Of a DNA stretch of 64,000 nucleotides, positions 12,427 through 24,268 are shown one piece after another (within the stretch, counting starts at the first letter, position 1; every line of letters starts with the position of its first letter). This stretch comes from Gymnothorax reevesii (taxonomy: Eukaryota; Chordata; Actinopteri; Anguilliformes; Muraenidae): positions 70,550,120 to 70,614,119 of the forward strand of contig CM056583.1 in the NCBI GenBank assembly GCA_029721435.1, read 5' to 3'. Both the position numbers and the translations under genes were made by a program. The notes below the pieces were generated by a model. That model was not told where the DNA came from and searched no databases. It saw nothing but the letters and a program-made list of their open reading frames with translations.

Positions 12427-12995
12427 AATAGATTAACAATTAACTACTTTCTTTCCTCCATCTCAGCTAAGAAGCATTCATATTGCAGGGTGATCTAAAA
12501 GCACACTTACTGTACAGACTTGAACGACCCTGCAAAATTCCAGGTCTTATCAATCACTGTTTAGTCTTTTGCATTCCCTATGTTTGCCACAGACCTTTCC
12601 ACTTGAGAGAATAAGAACCATTGAAATGTACAAATGCCTTTGTTGTTCTCAGTACATGCCCGGAAATTGTGGCAAAAATTTGGGAGAAAATACAGTAACC
12701 GGGTGAACTGGCAGGCTTCAGTGGCACCGAGCCACTGCTGCAGGAAGGGGCTCATCCCAGCATACACAGCTGCACACAGGCAGCAAATCAATAACATGGG
12801 CTGGCTTCCGCTCAACCAGCAGGAGGTACAATAAAAGCTGCTTCCAAGCAAATACGAGTGTGGAGCATCTTGGCAAAACAAGGATTCATACCCTCTCACT
12901 TTGAATAGCTTGCACTCTCTGCTTGTTTTCTTGACTTTGTCAAAATGTTGTCAATTTAGGATGTATAATTATAGTTTTATTTGATAGCCAAGCAC
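12427..12995 (+). repeat. Dispersed repeat R1, copy 2
   Basis: This is the partner of 8440-9005. It shares GGCAGGCTTCAGTGGCAC, CATCCCAGCATACACAGCTG and GGCTTCCGCTCA, with scattered substitutions and small indels. The 112-codon reverse-strand frame across 12561-12899 lies entirely in this repeat and is not preserved in copy 1, so it is not a gene. Confidence 0.75.
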
Positions 12996-14273
12996 TTTTT
13001 CATACTCTAAAGCGTCATGCCCATTTAAGCTTAGGGAGCACAAGACTCCTGAATTGAGATCTGTTTTAGAGAGGAGTTCTTATTCCATCAAAAAGTACTC
13101 ATCATTGTTTCCTGCATAGATTTATTTACCATCCCTCTCAGAGTTGCCACTTGGTCCCTTTCATATAGGCTAGGGAGCAGGGAGGCTCTCTTCTGAGCAG
13201 CTAATCCCAAATATCCTTCCTACCACTTCCCAGCTGCATTGTAAGATGATGTCAGTAATCTCCAGTTCAGAAGTCTGTAGCAGGCACACAGAATTGAACA
13301 TGCAATAACTCGGAGAGAGAAGTTCAGGGGTGGACAATATAAGTATAAGTATTTACATTGCATTAAAGCATTTACATGTCTTGCCAATTAATTTGAATTC
13401 TAATTAGCAGCATGTGTTTGCATGAAAGGGATCTATCCAGAAGCAGTTTGCTGGGACAGTCTCCAAAGCAATATGACGACACTGACGGAGCTCCAAAGGG
13501 GCCAAATAGAGCCCAAGAGCGTCAGTCAAAAAAAAAGGAAAACGATTTAAGATGGCAAAGAGAAGTGTGGGGAAAAATTAAAAAATTATGCCTATGTATA
13601 TTTAAAAAAAGCAGCACAGATGTACTGTGGCTACAAGTCAAAGCTCTGCACCAGGGACACGTGGACATTGAGTAGGATAGCTGTGAATAACCACAGCACT
13701 GATGCATTGAAAATCTATATCTGAACCAGTTTCAACAAAAACATCACATAGAGCTTCAGCTAAGGTAAGCACTGATGCCCTACACAAGCATATTCAAAAG
13801 GACAGACTGATGGCATAATGATAATATGTTGTACATACAATGACTAAGAGCTTTTTAAACTTGCGTACTTTTCAGTACGTTTTCCTTTCTTTGGACTTTG
13901 GACCTTGGAAACATTTGCTCTCCACCATCATTTGGGGATCAAATTGCTTTGATTCGTTTTCTTCAAGGAGTAGTGACTTTCCCAGAGATGAGCTGAGATT
14001 AAGAAAAGAAACCCAATACAATCAGTGGCACTAGCAGCATGGAAATACTGCAAGGGAAGAAAGGAGGAGGGGAAAAACATGCACAAAACCATACAAACCC
14101 ATGGCGCGTAATGAGAAAACGTCCCATTAATATCCCTTAAACATCCCCGAGTGAGTGAGAAACCATAATTTAAAACGCATAGACTGCAGCGGCGGTTTGT
14201 GCACTGGGGCAATAAGTGATTTGAATGAGCCCCCTACTTCTAATTACTGTGCTCTGTAATTTCACAACTTTTC
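12996..14273. other. No gene recognised
   Basis: This is unremarkable non-coding DNA. The 60-94 codon frames on both strands lack recognisable motifs or splice context. Confidence 0.5.
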
Positions 14274-14517
14274 GCAGCACAGCGGTGCAGTGGCAATCCC
14301 TATTGCCTTGCAATAAGGGGTTTCCGGGTTCCAGCCGTGGCTGGGACGAGTTTGCATGTTCTCCGGATGTTTTTCTGGCTTCCTGTGGGCACTCTTATTT
14401 CCCCTACCCTGAGAAATAATGCACTCTGGAAAGGAATTCTCCTCCCATTGCACCTGACCCAGGCTCTGGCCTTAGAGTTGGTCCCCTTGCACTGCACTGT
14501 GGCTGTAAACTGTTCCG
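14274..14517 (+). mobile_element. tRNA-derived SINE
   Basis: The head resembles a tRNA gene with internal RNA polymerase III promoter boxes: a decayed box A region around GGTGCAGTGGCAATCC (14284-14299) and a box B-like GGGTTCCAGCC (14327-14337). The body carries GAGTTTGCATGTTCTCC, then TTTTCTGGCTTCCTGTGGGC, and later TGCACCTGACCCAGGC and GCACTGCACTGTGGCTG. I know this wording from a SINE group common in teleosts. It is transcribed by Pol III and spread by a partner LINE in trans. No clean target duplication was found, and a miniature element abuts it on the right. Confidence 0.85.
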
Positions 14518-14773
14518 ACACTGTAAAACCAAAAGTTTAAGTTTTGATCATATATTAAGCACTTTTTTGTAACACTTTTTAAACATTTCACAGTGTTTAG
14601 ATCCAGTTTTTCAGCTTATGCAACAAATCTGAAAAACCTTGATCGCAACATCCAATAAACATCAGTGTTTCGAAAGAGAATGCCTATTTAAAAATATAAT
14701 CACCAGACATTTAGTTTTTACACACTGGTGTTTAGATCATAAACATGTCACATGTTCCACAGTTTTACAGTGT
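14518..14773. mobile_element. Miniature inverted-repeat element with ACACTGTAAAAC ends
   Basis: ACACTGTAAAAC at 14518 is mirrored by GTTTTACAGTGT at 14762-14773, giving 12-bp inverted ends around about 256 bp of AT-rich DNA. The interior holds a direct repeat of GTGTTTAGATC near 14596 and 14730. The target duplication is unclear. Confidence 0.55.
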
Positions 14774-17700
14774 AAATACCTGGGATTGGTAAACAGCTGA
14801 TGGAAAATTTCCCCTTGGGGTTTAATAACACGTATGGAATGACTGATTGTTAAGTCTCAGATGTTTCTTTAGTTTAATCTTTATTGATACTGGCTAAGTT
14901 GACTGACCACACGCTCATTTCCAACAAGAACAAAACAAAAAAATTTCAAAGGTTGTATTGTGAGGACTTTACTGCAAACGTTACAACTCTTTTTATGAGA
15001 GTAGCAATTTTTTAAAGACCTTTTTCCTGACACTTGTGGCAGGTCATTCTCAACTCAAACAGGGACCTTTATGATTTCTATTCCGCAAGGTTTGAAGTTA
15101 TCAAACCTCCGCACTGACATTTCACATTCTCAGTGGACAGTGACTGACCTTTATGGTCTCCCATCTAATCTCTTCAGTTATAGCTTCCAAAACATTATTG
15201 CATCTGGAAAAACTCAAAAGGTCACAGTTCTTCAGCAGTCTTATTTTTGTTTTTAAATAGAACATTCAAAATATGGAAGTTACCGTTTGCCTTGGAAAAA
15301 CAAATTATACTGTATTCTTCAGGGCATTTGGTATGATTAGTAGGTCAGATAGTAAAAATGGATGACAGCAATTACCCCAACATTCCCGAATGCAACAGGT
15401 GAATTTTTGCATTTGGAATATTATTTGGTCATTGCACCAAATAATATGCAACTATGTAAATATTAAACTGTTACTTGATCAATACCTTTGAAATATTAAC
15501 CACCATCCTTAAAGGACTTCTTTTCTGGGTGACAGTGTTTTACCACCACTGAGAAAGCATTCTTCATGTAGGAGTGAAACAGCATTTCATTTGCTTCAAT
15601 TTAGGCTGCCTTCACCATCTCCACTGGCCGGAACAGATGTACACATGCCAGAGTGGAATTATTTTTTTCCTCATTGGTAGTTATGCAGTACAGCATTAAA
15701 CACTTTTGGGAAAAAAAGGGAGAGAGAATGGTGATGGGAGAATAGTAAATATATAAGATGCGTAACATTCATCCTATCGGAAGTAGCACATAAAGCAAAT
15801 TAAAAGCCATTTAATTAATGATAAGAGGACCTCAGATTTAAAAAAATAAAATAAACATTTTAAATTCAAGTTGCAATTAGCATTGAAGGGATCCTCTGTG
15901 CTAAGTGGGACAGGGCATTGATAAGGTTTGGGAATTGCTTGACATGATACTGTCTTTGGTGGATATGACCTGACCTCAGGATTGCAGAGACAAACGACTT
16001 GAACATTGAAGACCAAAATGGAAAGATGATCAGAGTCACATTTAAAGGTTGTGGAGAAATGATGAATTAAAAATCCGATATGATCTCAGAAACAAAGCAC
16101 TGAAAAAAATGTCAAAAATATAAAATATTACAATAATATGTAAAATATACAAATGCTAAATTTGGAAATTTTCCTTGGTGTTCTTCAATTAAATTAAAAT
16201 TTAATTTAAATTTTAAATTTTAAATTAAATTCTGCGAGAATTTGGGCAGTATTTAAAGTACAAATACAACTGTAAATACAGAATTACCCGACTGGTATAT
16301 TCTCCTTTCAGTTCAGTAATATTTAAAAATATTTAAAGTTTCACCTGATCAATGGTTATCATTTTTATTTTTTCCATATTTGATGCCATTAACGGATGCC
16401 AAAACAATTGGGACAGGGGGGATAGGAAGACTGGAAAAGCTGTGAATCTTCAGAATACCTCTGGAATGTTCCAAACACGGTTAACAGGTGAATAGGTAAT
16501 GAGAGATTCAATTATAACTGGCAGTATAATAAGCATTCGTCACCAAATCAAACTCTTCTGCATGGCAGTTTGCCATGCTAAGAACAGGGATAGCCAATGT
16601 TGGCCGGCTTGGGTTTCTGAGCTGCTATCAGACATACTGTATATTGATAGTAATGCATCTATTCAAACTAAAATAAAATTAGAATAGCATTGTGTACGCT
16701 TTGCATGAACAAATAACACATTCTTCCCAGTTTTAAAGGTGAGAATATAGGGAGAAAAAATGCACAAACCCGCACTTCAGAAAACCCAGGAGTTTCAGAG
16801 ATAGAACCAACTTAGTCAGATACGACCAGTGACAGGAAATCTGTGGTGAAACATAGCAAGTGAAGTCACCTACTGTTGTCAGGAACCTTGTGAAAGAAAA
16901 CTAATGCTGAAGACAATATATTTGCATTTTAGTTGTATGTAAAGTCTTTTCCTCAGGCTTACAAAGACAGTACAAAAAAGCTGCAGTTTGATTTAGTTAG
17001 TTTAGTTTTACATTTAGTTTGCCTTGTATTTCATTTCAGGCAGTATATGAAGACAAGATATTTAATGTTTTGCCTGGTCAACTTCATTTCAGATGTAAAT
17101 ATACATCCTTTCCTGCCATTCAGGCCTCCAGCACATTCCAAAAAGGGTCAGGACGGAGGCAATTCAGGACTAATAATGATTAAAAAATTAATGATGATGA
17201 GATTTGAGACAGTTGAGGATCCTTGAAATGCCTGTGTGCGTCACAATTTTCACTCTCCTGGATGAGGCTTTGAGAGTTTTTGATTAAATACTTGAATAGA
17301 AATCTTTATTTAAGCTTTTAAAAAAATATTTTTTATGATCATTTTCACTCTCCATTTATAATTCACTCAGTATAGTTGCTGAATTTCGAAAAGAAGAAGA
17401 AAAAAAAAAAGGTAAATTGAAAAAAGCATGACCCTCGCTAGTTTTCCTCCCAGGTACCCCTTGCATAAAATTATAAAGGTTCCAAACCTCTGCATGCTTC
17501 TTCATGCTTCTGCCATGCTCTTTTTTCTTGTCAGCCAGTCATTCTCTTGCAAAGAAAGCCTGGGCTGGTTCATTTGCACCATTTCATTGTCCCACATAGT
17601 CTGTTTCTGCTTTTCTGAGCCAAGCTTGGAGATCGGAATGAGAATGATGCCCATGAACACTCAGTTCAAATTATTTCAACACGTGCACTGGTAATTTGTC

Positions 17701-18210
17701 ATCATCATTGCATTTCTGTCAAGATACCCAGACACCCCCCAATACTGAACTACATATTTAACACAGCATGTTGTTTTCCCAGATTTAAATTCATCATTAA
17801 ATTTAGAGTGAGCGGTGTCAACAATGACTGGAAAAATAAAATCTGTGCATCGTCTTGTGCGCCAAAAGCAGTCGAACCCTGCCACACTAAGAGACAGTTT
17901 TTAAAAAAAATAATTTTGTGTATTTTGACAATGTATGCCATAATCATTCAAAACGGCACAATGGATGGAAATGTTGTGGCAGTTTGTCAATCAAAGTAAA
18001 TAACATCACCCAAAAATTCTGAAATGGAATGAAGAAGGTCAACAGTGCCATTGCAGTCAATTACACTATTCTGGGAGAAAATTCCATCGCGCAAATCATT
18101 GCACAGTTATAAAAAAAGCCCGACATTGACTGGCTCCAGTGCCACAGATGAAAAACTTAAATTTAGAAATGTTTAAGGTTATACAGTAAACAGAGTAAAC
18201 TGCATGAGGA
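14774..18210. other. No gene recognised
   Basis: This is AT-rich non-coding DNA. A strongly self-complementary block of AATTTAAATTT words lies at about 16190-16232 and could fold into a cruciform. An 88-codon forward frame at 17428-17694 has no recognisable motif, and its peptide is cysteine- and phenylalanine-rich, so it is not supported as a gene. Confidence 0.5.
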
Positions 18211-18330
<120 letters not shown>

Positions 18331-18548
18331 GTGCTTAACAAATTTATTGGACCACCACCCAATGTAAGGTTCATGCCACAGTTGCTCTAAATTAACAGTG
18401 TTGGTAATTACAAAAATAATTTTTTATGTTTCTCTAACGGTTAGTACACCACTATGTACAAGCTCTTCAAGTGAAATAATATTTTTCATGCTAAAATATA
18501 ATTATTGTTGTTATCTATGAATTTTCAAATTTACTGTATTTCAAACAA

Positions 18549-18968
18549 GAGGCCTGTCGGCCTAGAGAGCTCCACTGAGAATGAGTGAAATGTCCATGTC
18601 ATAACTTCATTTCAGAAATTCTTGAAAACTACTGCAATATGAACACATGGCACATTTGGTAACCAGAATATACTATGAACCAGTTTGGTGTCTCAATTTA
18701 TGTAGTGTAACAATAGAACCAAATTGCAATCATTTATTTCAATCATCTTACCACCAAGCAATAATTACAACCAACAAATACAGAATGATAATGTGGAACA
18801 ACATGATCCAGAATAATTATCTGGAACAATGTGATCCAGAGCAACATGATCCAGAACAATGATGAGGAACAACATGATGCAGAATAACACGATCCAAAAC
18901 AACATGACCCAGAACAAATATGATTATTTCAGTTATCCTCAATGGAGTTCTCTAGGCCGACAGGCCTC
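18549..18968. mobile_element. Foldback element with ~30-bp inverted ends and internal minisatellite
   Basis: GAGGCCTGTCGGCCTAGAG at 18549 is mirrored by CTCTAGGCCGACAGGCCTC ending at 18968. The match extends inward to about 30 bp with few mismatches. The 420-bp interior has no coding frame of note but carries a 15-bp minisatellite. The ends are themselves partly palindromic (GGCCTGTCGGCC). No target duplication could be fixed. Confidence 0.7.
18793..18917 (+). repeat. 15-bp minisatellite (GGAACAACATGATCCA-like units)
   Basis: Roughly eight degenerate units of the type GAACAACATGATCCA run head to tail inside the foldback element. Units vary by AAT/AAC and GTG/ATG changes. Confidence 0.85.
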
Positions 18969-18969
18969 T

Positions 18970-19860
18970 GGTTGAGACATTAATGAAAGACTGAAAAAAT
19001 GAGCACAAACACTATTTGTCCAAAATGCTGAATACCCCAAAAACTGGGAAGTAGAAATTTCTAATTTTAGCAGGGGATATTCAGAACATCATAAGGAAGC
19101 CTCACAATAAATTAGACAAAAAGTTATCTGACAGTTTTTGAGATATTAAGGAAAGACTGAAAAAAATGAGCACAAACACTGACTTTCTAAGTCCAAAATG
19201 CTGCATTTCTCAAAAACCAAGAGCTAGAATTTTCAAATTTTTGCAGTGAATATTCAGAATATCATAAGTAAGGCTCACACCAAATGAGAACAAGTGTTTG
19301 CCAATAACATGGCAATATCCCCACTGCCTCAATTTTGTGTCCGTATGGATGTACGTACGTACGTATGGACGAGCCCAATGCTATATCCCCCCCTTCGCGC
19401 TAATCGCGCGACGGGGGATAAAAAAAAGTAAAAAAAAAGTTTTTGCGATATTCAAATTTGAAGTGAAAAGTTCACGGCGGACAGACAGACAGACGAACGT
19501 CGGACGACTTGGCATCAGAAAAGCTCCACTGACTGCTGACTATCGTCACAGCGGAGGTATGAAAAATGCACAAACACTGATTTTCTGATTTCTAAATGCT
19601 GAATTTTTCAAAAACCGGGACGTAGAATTCTCATTTTCACAGTGAATATTGAGAATATCATAAGAAAGGCTCACACCAAATGAGGAGAAAAGTTGACGGC
19701 GGATGGACAGACAGACAGACAGACGGATGTTGGACGACTTGGCATTAGAAAAGCTCTGCTTACTGCTAACCAACATCACAGTGGAAATGCGCACAAACAC
19801 AGATTTTTTAAGACAGACTCACAACAAATTAGTCAAAAAGTTATCAGACAGTTTTGAACA
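18970..19860 (+). repeat. Degenerate long-period tandem array with (GACA)n blocks
   Basis: Units restart with GAGAY ATTAAKGAAAGACTG at 18974 and about 19140, giving a period near 166 bp. Later units restart at CGGCGG plus (GACA)n at 19475 and 19697, giving a period of 222 bp. Recurrent wording includes ATGAGCACAAACAC, ATTCAGAATATCATAAG, CTCACACCAAATGAG and GACGACTTGGCATYAGAAAA. A (GTAC)n tract (19346-19363) and a GC-rich hairpin at 19384 interrupt it. Frames of 84-96 codons on both strands translate the repeat and are not genes. Confidence 0.8.
19384..19420. repeat. TATCCCCC...GGGGGATA hairpin
   Basis: TATCCCCC and GGGGGATA form the outer stem. An inner GCGC/GCGCG stem contains several CpG dinucleotides in otherwise AT-rich DNA. 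Confidence 0.75.
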
Positions 19861-19970
19861 GACAGACAAATGAAACAAATGAAAGGTCCTTCTTAGAACA
19901 ACGACTACCAAAATTTAAAAATTTCAAAAGATATATCATGATGACAGGACACACTGTTATCAGATAACTC

Positions 19971-20339
19971 GGTAACACTTTATATTGAGTACACATTATT
20001 AAGCATTAGTTAAGCATTAATAAATGTAAAGTTTGAAAATGCGATAATTAAGCATGTTATTGATGAGCTTACTAATGAAGAGAAAAAAATAACTGATTAT
20101 AAGCTACTTACCAACGAGTATTCATGTTAAAAACATGATTTATAAATTATGAATTCAGTATTTACCAATCCATAACTAACATTCTTATTAATGATGAGTT
20201 GAGTAAGACATTTACAACTGTTTATAAACCACATACTAATGAGTATTAAGATGACAACAATGCTTTATACATGATGAATTCAGTTTTTATCAATGCTTAA
20301 CTAACACTTAGTAATGTGTACTCATTATAAAGTGTTACC
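19971..20339. mobile_element. 369-bp miniature element, GGTAACACTTTAT ends, 8-bp target duplication
   Basis: The element starts GGTAACACTTTATATTGAGT and ends with the inverse, ...ATAAAGTGTTACC. Inverted similarity runs inward about 50 bp (GTACACATTA, TTAGTTAAGCATT). GATAACTC at 19963-19970 is repeated exactly at 20340-20347. A perfect 8-bp duplication is the signature of hAT-type transposases, so this is probably a hAT-mobilised non-autonomous element. It has no coding capacity. The intact duplication suggests a fairly recent insertion. Another end of similar type (AAAGTGTTACC) lies at about 62329. Confidence 0.9.
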
Positions 20340-20347
20340 GATAACTC

Positions 20348-21139
20348 CACATAATGACAATGTTTCATTGTGACTCAACCTTGACACATGGCATAACAGC
20401 ATTTTGAAATGAAATGGCAGGAGGGGACACAAGATGGCTTTAATTTAAGAGATGAGGAAACTGATTTTGGCAAAAGTGGAAAATTAAGCCTGAATGATGT
20501 AATTGCGAGCCTAATCGCTAGAACCGCATTCCGTTGATGAAAGAATGGCGTTAGTTTCGTGTGTTTAACTTAATTAGTAACAAAGTTGTGGGGACGCCCG
20601 AGCGGCACATCATTTTATGCGTGCACACCATAAAGGGGATGATCTGGGTTCGACGCTGGCTCAGGACATTTGCCGTATGTCTTCCCCATTCTACTAGAAA
20701 ATCCCAAAAAAAAATAATCTTAAAAGAATACACGAAGTTTTGGATCAAAATGTTTTTTCGACCTTTTGTGTGACCTTGACCTTCACCTTTGACATAGAAA
20801 CTTAAAAATGTACAGGTCTGTGGCGAGTAACCTATGCTAACATTTCTCCAAGATTTGGCAAATCTAATCAAATTATTTTGGCTAGTAACAAACACACAAA
20901 CAGAGGTGAAAACATAACCTCCTCAGCAAAAGCAAATATAATTACAGACTATGAACACACACTACACTATGTATAACCCAAATTCTGAAAATTTTGGTAC
21001 ATGATGAAAAATGCATATAAAATGAAAATGAGTGATTTGAAGTGAGTGATTCACCCTTTCCTATTCTGAAAACCATATAACACATTATTTGTTGCTTTAA
21101 CGTGTGAACTCAATTGTCTATTGTACATATTTGTTTATT
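20348..21139. other. No gene recognised
   Basis: A 114-codon reverse frame (20551-20895) overlaps a 70-codon forward frame. Neither has a recognisable motif, and the region is treated as non-coding. Confidence 0.45.
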
Positions 21140-21645
21140 TTAAATCTGATTCCAAAAAAAGATGGGGCAGGGAAAATTTATTGGGACTAATAATGACATG
21201 ATAATTTGCCATAATAAGGTAATATGACACAGGAAATGTTAAACAGGTGAACAAATTGTGTTGTAGAATGAAATGAGACCCCAAAAAAGCCTGGCCCCTC
21301 AGGAGCAAAGATGGGTCACTAATTTGCCAACAGAAGCTTAAGCTTATGATCAATCACTTTGAAAACAATATCTCCCATAGAATATTGAGAATTCCACATT
21401 CTGCGGTGCGCAATATAATTGAAGGATTAACGGACGCTGGTTGGATCTCGGTGCGTGAAGGACCAGGACGAATAACCACTTTTGAATTCTTGTGATATCC
21501 GATACCTCATAAATCAATGTCACAAGACCTTTCATGCAGCTGTAATGAATATTGTGACAGTTCTTGAGAATACTTTGCTAAATCTTTGTCAGTCAGCACC
21601 ATTATCCACTGCATTCACAGATGCAAGCAAAAGCTTTATCATGCA
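21140..21645 (+). pseudogene. Tc1-like element fragment, 5' end and DNA-binding half of the transposase
   Basis: The fragment opens with TCTGATTCCAAAAAAAGATG, a decayed version of a fish Tc1 terminal repeat. The usual leader and a start context (CAAAGATGGG at 21307) follow, then wording that corresponds to the helix-turn-helix: ATTCCACATTCTGCGGTGCG, ATATAATTGAAGG, CTCGGTGCGTGAAGGACCAG. It continues as TCAGTCAGCACCATT and GCAAGCAAAAGCTTTATCATGCA and stops at 21645, where a poly-T/G run begins. The catalytic half and right terminus are missing. Frames are broken many times. It is related to family A but more diverged. Confidence 0.72.
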
Positions 21646-22607
21646 GTTTTTTTTTTGTTTTTTTTTTTGAGAGGGCGAGGGTGAAGAACCACCACCTGTG
21701 TTCAGCAATAAGAAAGAAACTGTTTGTTTAACTGCTGATGGATTTTTCTATTCATTGGGAAACTTGTTAATGAGGGGAAATCATTGAAAACAGCTCAGTA
21801 CTACTCTTTAGTTGAAACACATTTTTTGTGCCTACTTCAATTTTAGCTGACAAAGCCATCACTGGTATCAATATTATCAGAGAGGGTACTCTATGTTTAC
21901 TAAGTGCTAAGTGGGATTTGAAATTCATCAAAAGTCTGTGGACATTTGCTGTTGTTGTTAAATTGTGTACTACTTATATGGTCAAAGTATATATCATCTT
22001 TTTCATAAGAATGCATTGTTGTAATACTTGAATAAAATATTCAGACTGATGCAATGATTGAAACCTGGCAGAAGAGTAGCCTGAGAAACTTTGAATAACT
22101 TAAACTGATCGAGCTGCTCCTAAGAGCATCCCATTGGTTTGACTTCAGTTTCGTGTCTGTATCCAAGCAATACTTGTCTTCAGCTTTGATCATTGACAAC
22201 CAGATGTTATCTCAGACTCAGAATCATCTCAGAATCATCCCAGTTAGACGAGTTGGTATATTAAGCCATTTTCTTTTTAGACGCATCCCAAATAGACACA
22301 CCTCAGTTTAACGCGAGGCCAATTGGTACAACATTTAAATTTCGCCTATAGGAGAGTTTATAATTTATAATGCTAAATGCTTTTTTCATGCAGTGCCACA
22401 ATAGTAACAGTAATAGTAAAGGTAACAACAACAGTAAAACAATACAAAATGCACAGTATTCCTGTACACAAATGTTTAGCTAAAAACTATTGGTATCACA
22501 GCGTACAAAATGAATTGTATCACCATATTTTTTTCTAAAAATCATACAGTGCCCCCAATTTGCAATATTTTTTGCTTATTTGCCATATTTAAATATTTCA
22601 CATTATC
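21646..22607. other. No gene recognised
   Basis: A T-rich run at 21646-21668 follows the transposon break. The rest is AT-rich non-coding DNA up to the end of the next Tc1 copy. Confidence 0.5.
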
Positions 22608-24268
22608 TACAGTTGCAATAAAAACTATTCAACCCCAGTTGCAAATTGGGTTTACTGGCAAAATTTACAAACTTTCAGCTATTTGCAATGAACAAATCAA
22701 ACAAGAACAATTTGAATAGCACAGCACAACTGATATTAAAAGTGGCTTCTCCAAATTCAACACAAAATGTCACTTTTAATGACTACAGCAGGCTCAAATT
22801 CATTCAACCCCTGCATGACAAGCATCTTTAATAATTAGTAGAGCACCCTTTTGCTGCTATGACCTGCTGGAAATGTGATGCATAGGCAGACGCCAGGCAT
22901 CTAAGCCCAGTCCTCATGAACAATGGCCTCCAGTTCACTAATATTATAGGGTTTGCATTCTGCAACTGTCTTCTTCAAATCTTATCAGAGATGTTCTTTT
23001 ATGGGGTTCAAGTGAGGCAACTGTGATGGGCACTCTAGAAGCTTACCAGACTTCTTCTGAAACCAAGTGTTGGTGGATGTTGAAGTATGCTTATGTGGCA
23101 GGAGGCCCATATGCTGCACAGAATCCCCAATGTAGAAATAAGATCATGGGTTACCCAGCCAGCATTCTACCAAATGAAAGAAGACAGACATAAGTTCAAG
23201 TACAAAAATTTTGGACTTTAATGGCTAAGACTTGGCAAATTGATAAAAAGATAATTTTCCAGAGTAAAACTTTAAAAACTTCTAGAAGTAGATCTTACCT
23301 GCCAGCAGGGGGCCCACACCCACATGCAGGTGAGTCCTGAAAAGGAGCAGTTAATCTCTCACCACTTAGTGAAGTGTGTACACACACTCACTCTTACAAA
23401 TAGCAGTGCAAGTGTGTTAGTTCCAAAATCAAGCAAAAGTTACCCAGCAGACCGAGAGCACACGGAAATTCTTATATAGGGTTGGAACCCCAAAACTGGC
23501 TGAAACAGGCGACTGAACCGGTTAATAATAGGAAGATACATCAACCAAAACTCAATAACTCTTAATTATCCGGGCAGAAATACAAAAGGCGCGAGAATTA
23601 ATAAAATAAAATCCCAAAAACAATAAACCCCCCCTTAGTAAATAAAAAGAATCAAAGGAATCACAAAAATATCAATATTAATCTAGCAGCCAACGAATCA
23701 GATCAATAGGGTATCAATCACTTCCACAGACATCTGCATAAGATATGATCAATAAACCTTCGTGAATGCCACAGATGGCAACATATCAAGCGTCAATAGG
23801 ACGCAAAGTAAAACAAACACACAAAGAGAAAAAAAATAAATGCCTAAATGATGATCAATCCAGCATCAGCCTCCCAACAGTAGGAGCTTGCATACAGAGG
23901 ACGAGGTGGCATTAAGTGAATTAAGTGGCGTTGCACCGCCGAAACCCTGGACCGCAGGGACCAGGGTATACAAAGGCCCAATGGAGCCGGCTACAAGTAC
24001 ACTAGCGATACAGCAAAGCAACCCAAGCAAAGCAACAGCTGATGGGCTCTAAAAAAAAAAAAACAACAATATAAATAAATTGGAACGAAAGGGGAAAATC
24101 CCCCTCCACTATACCTTACGAAATTAAATGGCATTACCTTAGCGTTTACTCAATTTCTCGCAGCCTTACAGCAGAAATCCAGCTTCGCTTCCTCAGCCTA
24201 AATACACATAAGTACGGGAATCAATATAATAATCAAATAGTCAAGCGCATCATCAATAATATCCAAAT

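Noticed and set aside
12561..12899. 112-codon reverse frame as a possible secreted protein
   Set aside because: It lies inside dispersed repeat R1, and the frame is not preserved in the other R1 copy.
17428..17694. 88-codon frame as a short membrane protein
   Set aside because: The hydrophobic stretch is modest, there is no start context or splice context, and nothing recognisable is encoded.
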